Assembly: GCA_964448675.1 (NCBI GenBank)
Contig: CAYUZU010000030.1
Span: 1-56,338, forward strand
Source: CAYUZU01 sp964448675
Lineage (GTDB): Bacteria; Planctomycetota; Phycisphaerae; UBA1845; Fen-1342
Length of the DNA: 56,338 nucleotides
Direction: 5' to 3'
Under the pieces are notes generated by a model that ran no database searches, had not been told where the DNA came from, and was given only the letters and a program-made list of their open reading frames with translations. Positions within the stretch are counted from its first letter, which is position 1, and each line of letters starts with the position of its first letter. Positions 54,053-56,338 of the stretch are shown here, one piece after another. The position numbers were made by a program, and so were the translations under genes.

Positions 54053-55252
54053 ATGAATGGGCTGAGTGATCGTGTGCGAACCGCCGTGATCTTGGCCGTG
54101 ATGGCTGCGGTCTTCCTGTTGGCCTACTTCCTGCCGTTTGAAGCCCTGCCGGCCGCTGGGAAAGTGAGCACGTCCTCCCGCGAGGCACTGCTCATGTTGC
54201 AGGACTATGCACAGCACCACGTACTGCTGTGCCTGGTGCCGGCACTGTTCATTGCCGGCGCGATTGCGTGCTTCGTCTCGCAGGCGGCGGTGATGAAGTA
54301 TTTCGGCGCGCAGGCTCATAAGGTCGTCGCGTATAGCGTGGCGGGCGTGTCGGGGACGATCCTGGCGGCGTGCTCGTGCACGATCCTGCCACTGTTCGCG
54401 GGCATCTACAAGCGCGGTGCGGGTCTCGGGCCGGCGACAGCGTTTCTCTATTCCGGACCGGCCATCAACATCCTGGCCATTATCCTGACGGCGCGTGTGC
54501 TCGGCTGGGAACTCGGCGTGGCGCGGGCGGTCGGCGCGGTGGTCTTCGCCGTCGTCATTGGCCTGGCGATGCATTTCATCTACCGGAAGGAAGAGGCGGC
54601 CCGCGACACGCAGGGTGGCTTCGTGACCGGCGAAGACGAACGCGAGCGGCCGCTGTGGCAGACGATCCTCTACTTCGCCACCATGATCGGCATCCTCGTC
54701 TTCGCGAATTGGAAAGCGCTCGACACCGGCGGCATCGGCGCCGCCCTCGCTTCGGTGAAGTGGATCGTCACGGGCGCGCTGCTGCTCGGGCTGCTGCTCA
54801 TGTTGGCCGCCTGGTTCGCCAAGGACGAACTGAAGGCCTGGGTCGCGAGCACGTGGACGTTCGCCAAGCAGATTCTGCCGCTGCTGTTCGTCGGCGTGCT
54901 CGTCGCGGGCATCCTGCTGGGCCGTCCGGGGCACCCGGCGTTGATTCCGGAGAGCTGGATTGCGGGACTCGTGGGCGGCAACAGCCTGTGGGCCAACCTG
55001 TTCGCCTCGTTCGCCGGCGCGTTGATGTATTTCGCCACGCTGACCGAAGTGCCGATTCTGGAAGGATTGCTGGGTGCCGGCATGGGCAAGGGCCCGGCGT
55101 TGGCGCTCCTCCTGGCGGGACCGGCGCTGTCGCTGCCCAACATGCTGGTGATTCGCTCGGTCATGGGCACCCGGAAGACGCTCGTGTACGTGGCCCTCGT
55201 TGTCGTTTTGTCGACGGTCGCCGGAATTTCGTACGGTTCCATCGCTGCATAA
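54053..55252 (+). CDS. ArsP/DUF318-type permease
   Basis: 399 aa from ATG 54053, after a T-rich stretch without a ribosome-binding site. About ten membrane helices in two halves. The first half carries the family signature AACSCTILPLFAGIYKRGAG then GPATAFLYSGPAINILAI; the second half repeats the pattern in FAGALMYFATLTEVPILEGL and GPALALLLAGPALSLPNML. Relatives export trivalent organoarsenicals (ArsP) or other metals. Its position directly after an ArsR gene and before redox proteins supports metal(loid) efflux. Confidence 0.87.
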   Translation: MNGLSDRVRTAVILAVMAAVFLLAYFLPFEALPAAGKVSTSSREALLMLQDYAQHHVLLCLVPALFIAGAIACFVSQAAVMKYFGAQAHKVVAYSVAGVSGTILAACSCTILPLFAGIYKRGAGLGPATAFLYSGPAINILAIILTARVLGWELGVARAVGAVVFAVVIGLAMHFIYRKEEAARDTQGGFVTGEDERERPLWQTILYFATMIGILVFANWKALDTGGIGAALASVKWIVTGALLLGLLLMLAAWFAKDELKAWVASTWTFAKQILPLLFVGVLVAGILLGRPGHPALIPESWIAGLVGGNSLWANLFASFAGALMYFATLTEVPILEGLLGAGMGKGPALALLLAGPALSLPNMLVIRSVMGTRKTLVYVALVVVLSTVAGISYGSIAA

Positions 55253-55265
55253 AGGAGAATTACGC

Positions 55266-55499
55266 ATGAAGATCGAAGTCCTCGGCACGGGCTGTGCCAA
55301 GTGCAACATGCTTGAAGACGCAACCAAGAAGGTGGCTGATCGACTTGGGCTCGACTACACGCTCAACCATGTGAAGGACATCGGCAAGATCACCGAGTAC
55401 GGCGTGATGATGACGCCGGCGCTGGCGATCGATGGACAGGTCAAGGTCACGGGCAAGGTCCCCAGCGAGGCGGAACTGGCGGAACTGCTGAAACCGTAG
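55266..55499 (+). CDS. Small thioredoxin-fold protein (redox-active disulfide protein 2 type)
   Basis: 77 aa from ATG 55266 (AAAGGAGAATTACGC upstream, 13 bp after the permease stop). MKIEVLGTGCAKCNMLEDAT has the CAKC active site (C10, C13), and YGVMMTPALAIDGQV carries the cis-proline of the thioredoxin fold. Such mini-thioredoxins accompany ArsP-type permeases in many bacteria and may deliver electrons or metal to the partner. Confidence 0.9.
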   Translation: MKIEVLGTGCAKCNMLEDATKKVADRLGLDYTLNHVKDIGKITEYGVMMTPALAIDGQVKVTGKVPSEAELAELLKP

Positions 55500-55542
55500 C
55501 CGCGCTCTGTGTCGCAGGCGAAGCCGAGAAAGGAAGTGCCGC

Positions 55543-55926
55543 ATGGCAGGACAGCCCTGCGGTGGAAACGGCGGCGAGACGCTCATCTTCACGTGTGCCG
55601 GCGCGGCGTATTCCGGTCAGGTATCGAATCGGGCCGGCGTCAATCTGACGCAGGACGGGGTCGGCAACCTGTTCTGTGCGGCAGCGGTCGCGGCGGAGAT
55701 CCCGGACAAGCTCGAACGTGCGAGGAATGCGGGTAAGCGCGTCGTGATTGACGGCTGTGAGGACCATTGCGCACGGAAGATCATCGAGAAGGCGGGGCTG
55801 CCGGTTGATCTGCACCTGGATGTATCGATGATCGGCATTTCCAAGAAACCCGACAAGCCCGAGATAATCAACGACGCCAAGCGCGTCGCCGACGCATTAC
55901 GGGCGCGGGGCGGGTATTGCGCGTAG
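55543..55926 (+). CDS. DGC-type putative zinc-binding protein
   Basis: 127 aa from ATG 55543. Four conserved cysteines are seen: C18 (LIFTCAGAAYSGQVSN), C45 (NLFCAAAVA), C72 and C76 (IDGCEDHCARK); the DGC triplet gives the family its name. Its place between the mini-thioredoxin and the ArsF-like gene is a common arrangement. Biochemical role not established. Confidence 0.87.
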   Translation: MAGQPCGGNGGETLIFTCAGAAYSGQVSNRAGVNLTQDGVGNLFCAAAVAAEIPDKLERARNAGKRVVIDGCEDHCARKIIEKAGLPVDLHLDVSMIGISKKPDKPEIINDAKRVADALRARGGYCA

Positions 55927-55977
55927 TACGTCGCGATATTCAACGCGACGACCAGAACAGATGAACGGAGAAAGCCA

Positions 55978-56338
55978 ATGAACGCCAAGTCAATCGGGAC
56001 GATCGTGCTGCTCGCTTTTGTTGTCGTCAGCGTTGGGTACCTGCTCTTCAGTGAGTCGCAAACGAGCGATGCCGACAATAGAGCGGCTAACGGCCAGGGA
56101 CAGTCCCAATCTCCCCCAGCAGCCGTGATCGTGGGGAACTCCGAAGTGCCAGAGGGGACCGAGGGCGACACCGCGCCCGCTGGCCCGGCAGCGGAGCCGG
56201 CACAGCCGACGCACAAGGTCGTCGCCTACTATTTCCACAACACGCAACGCTGCATGACGTGCAACAAGATTGAGCGCCTGGCGGAAGAGGCGCTGCGCGA
56301 GCAGTTCGCCGTGGCCCTGGAAGAGGGTGAGCTTGAGT
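55978..56338 (+). CDS. ArsF-like thioredoxin-fold protein, cut by the window edge
   Basis: Begins at ATG 55978 (GGAGAAAGCCA upstream) and runs off the right end. A signal/anchor helix (5-24) and a long Pro/Ala/Glu-rich linker are followed by KVVAYYFHNTQRCMTCNKIE, with a CxxC, typical of the ArsF family reported next to the nitroarsenical reduction/efflux gene arsG. If so, an arsG-like membrane protein should follow outside the window. Confidence 0.8.
   Translation, partial: MNAKSIGTIVLLAFVVVSVGYLLFSESQTSDADNRAANGQGQSQSPPAAVIVGNSEVPEGTEGDTAPAGPAAEPAQPTHKVVAYYFHNTQRCMTCNKIERLAEEALREQFAVALEEGELE

Overview
The window is a GC-rich chromosomal segment that looks like Planctomycetota, most likely the Phycisphaerae side. 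The pointers are several C-terminal PEP-CTERM tails, dockerin-like C-termini, type II pseudopilin-like proteins with an H-X9-DG type tail, a membrane protein ending in a Cys4 ribbon typical of that phylum, and very short tandem lipoproteins. The taxonomic call is inference from protein style; no rRNA or phylogenetic marker comparison was possible.

Layout. 1-3.7 kb: a + strand run with a degenerate GH10-like protein, a ComEA-like HhH protein, a class I mannose-6-phosphate isomerase and a zinc-ribbon membrane protein. 3.9-8 kb: a very large FG-GAP lipoprotein on the minus strand. 8.3-11.3 kb: DUF1015 protein, PduO-type cobalamin adenosyltransferase and a saccharopine dehydrogenase-like oxidoreductase. 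11.4-16 kb (minus): thrS-infC, a 3-hydroxyisobutyrate dehydrogenase-type enzyme and a coiled-coil/HTH membrane protein; infC starts at AUU. 16.3-20.3 kb (minus): membrane proteins, a TIGR03546/TIGR03545-type fusion and a gene broken by an amber codon. 20.6-23.8 kb (minus): a XylR-like regulator, phnW and a glycerophosphodiesterase-like lipoprotein, transcribed away from a control region with two 21-bp-spaced direct repeats.

24.1-32.4 kb (+): a pseudopilin-like protein followed by three LamG-type secreted proteins, one with a PEP-CTERM tail and a frameshift, two with dockerin-like tails, one of them also a metallophosphoesterase. 32.5-43.8 kb: an MscS channel, small lipoproteins, an S41 protease, an alkaline-phosphatase-superfamily enzyme, a GH113-like glycosidase, a CHRD PEP-CTERM protein, a cupin and an NxxGxxxF-repeat PEP-CTERM protein. 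44.5-49.8 kb (+): a second module of the same logic, with an ectodomain carrying PEP-CTERM, a pseudopilin-like protein, a homologous ectodomain carrying a dockerin-like tail, and a GntR/LacI-type regulator.

50.2-53.6 kb: a tRNA-Asn with its own promoter and terminator, then a small element holding a VapBC pair, a zinc-ribbon protein and a large-type serine recombinase, bracketed by diverged ~84-bp direct repeats. 53.6 kb to the end: an ArsR-controlled operon (ArsP-type permease, CxxC thioredoxin-like protein, DGC-type zinc-binding protein, ArsF-like protein cut by the window edge), probably for arsenical or metal resistance.

The most interesting signal is the repeated module of pseudopilin, PEP-CTERM ectodomain, dockerin ectodomain and sugar-type regulator. 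It appears twice with unrelated ectodomain families and unrelated regulators.
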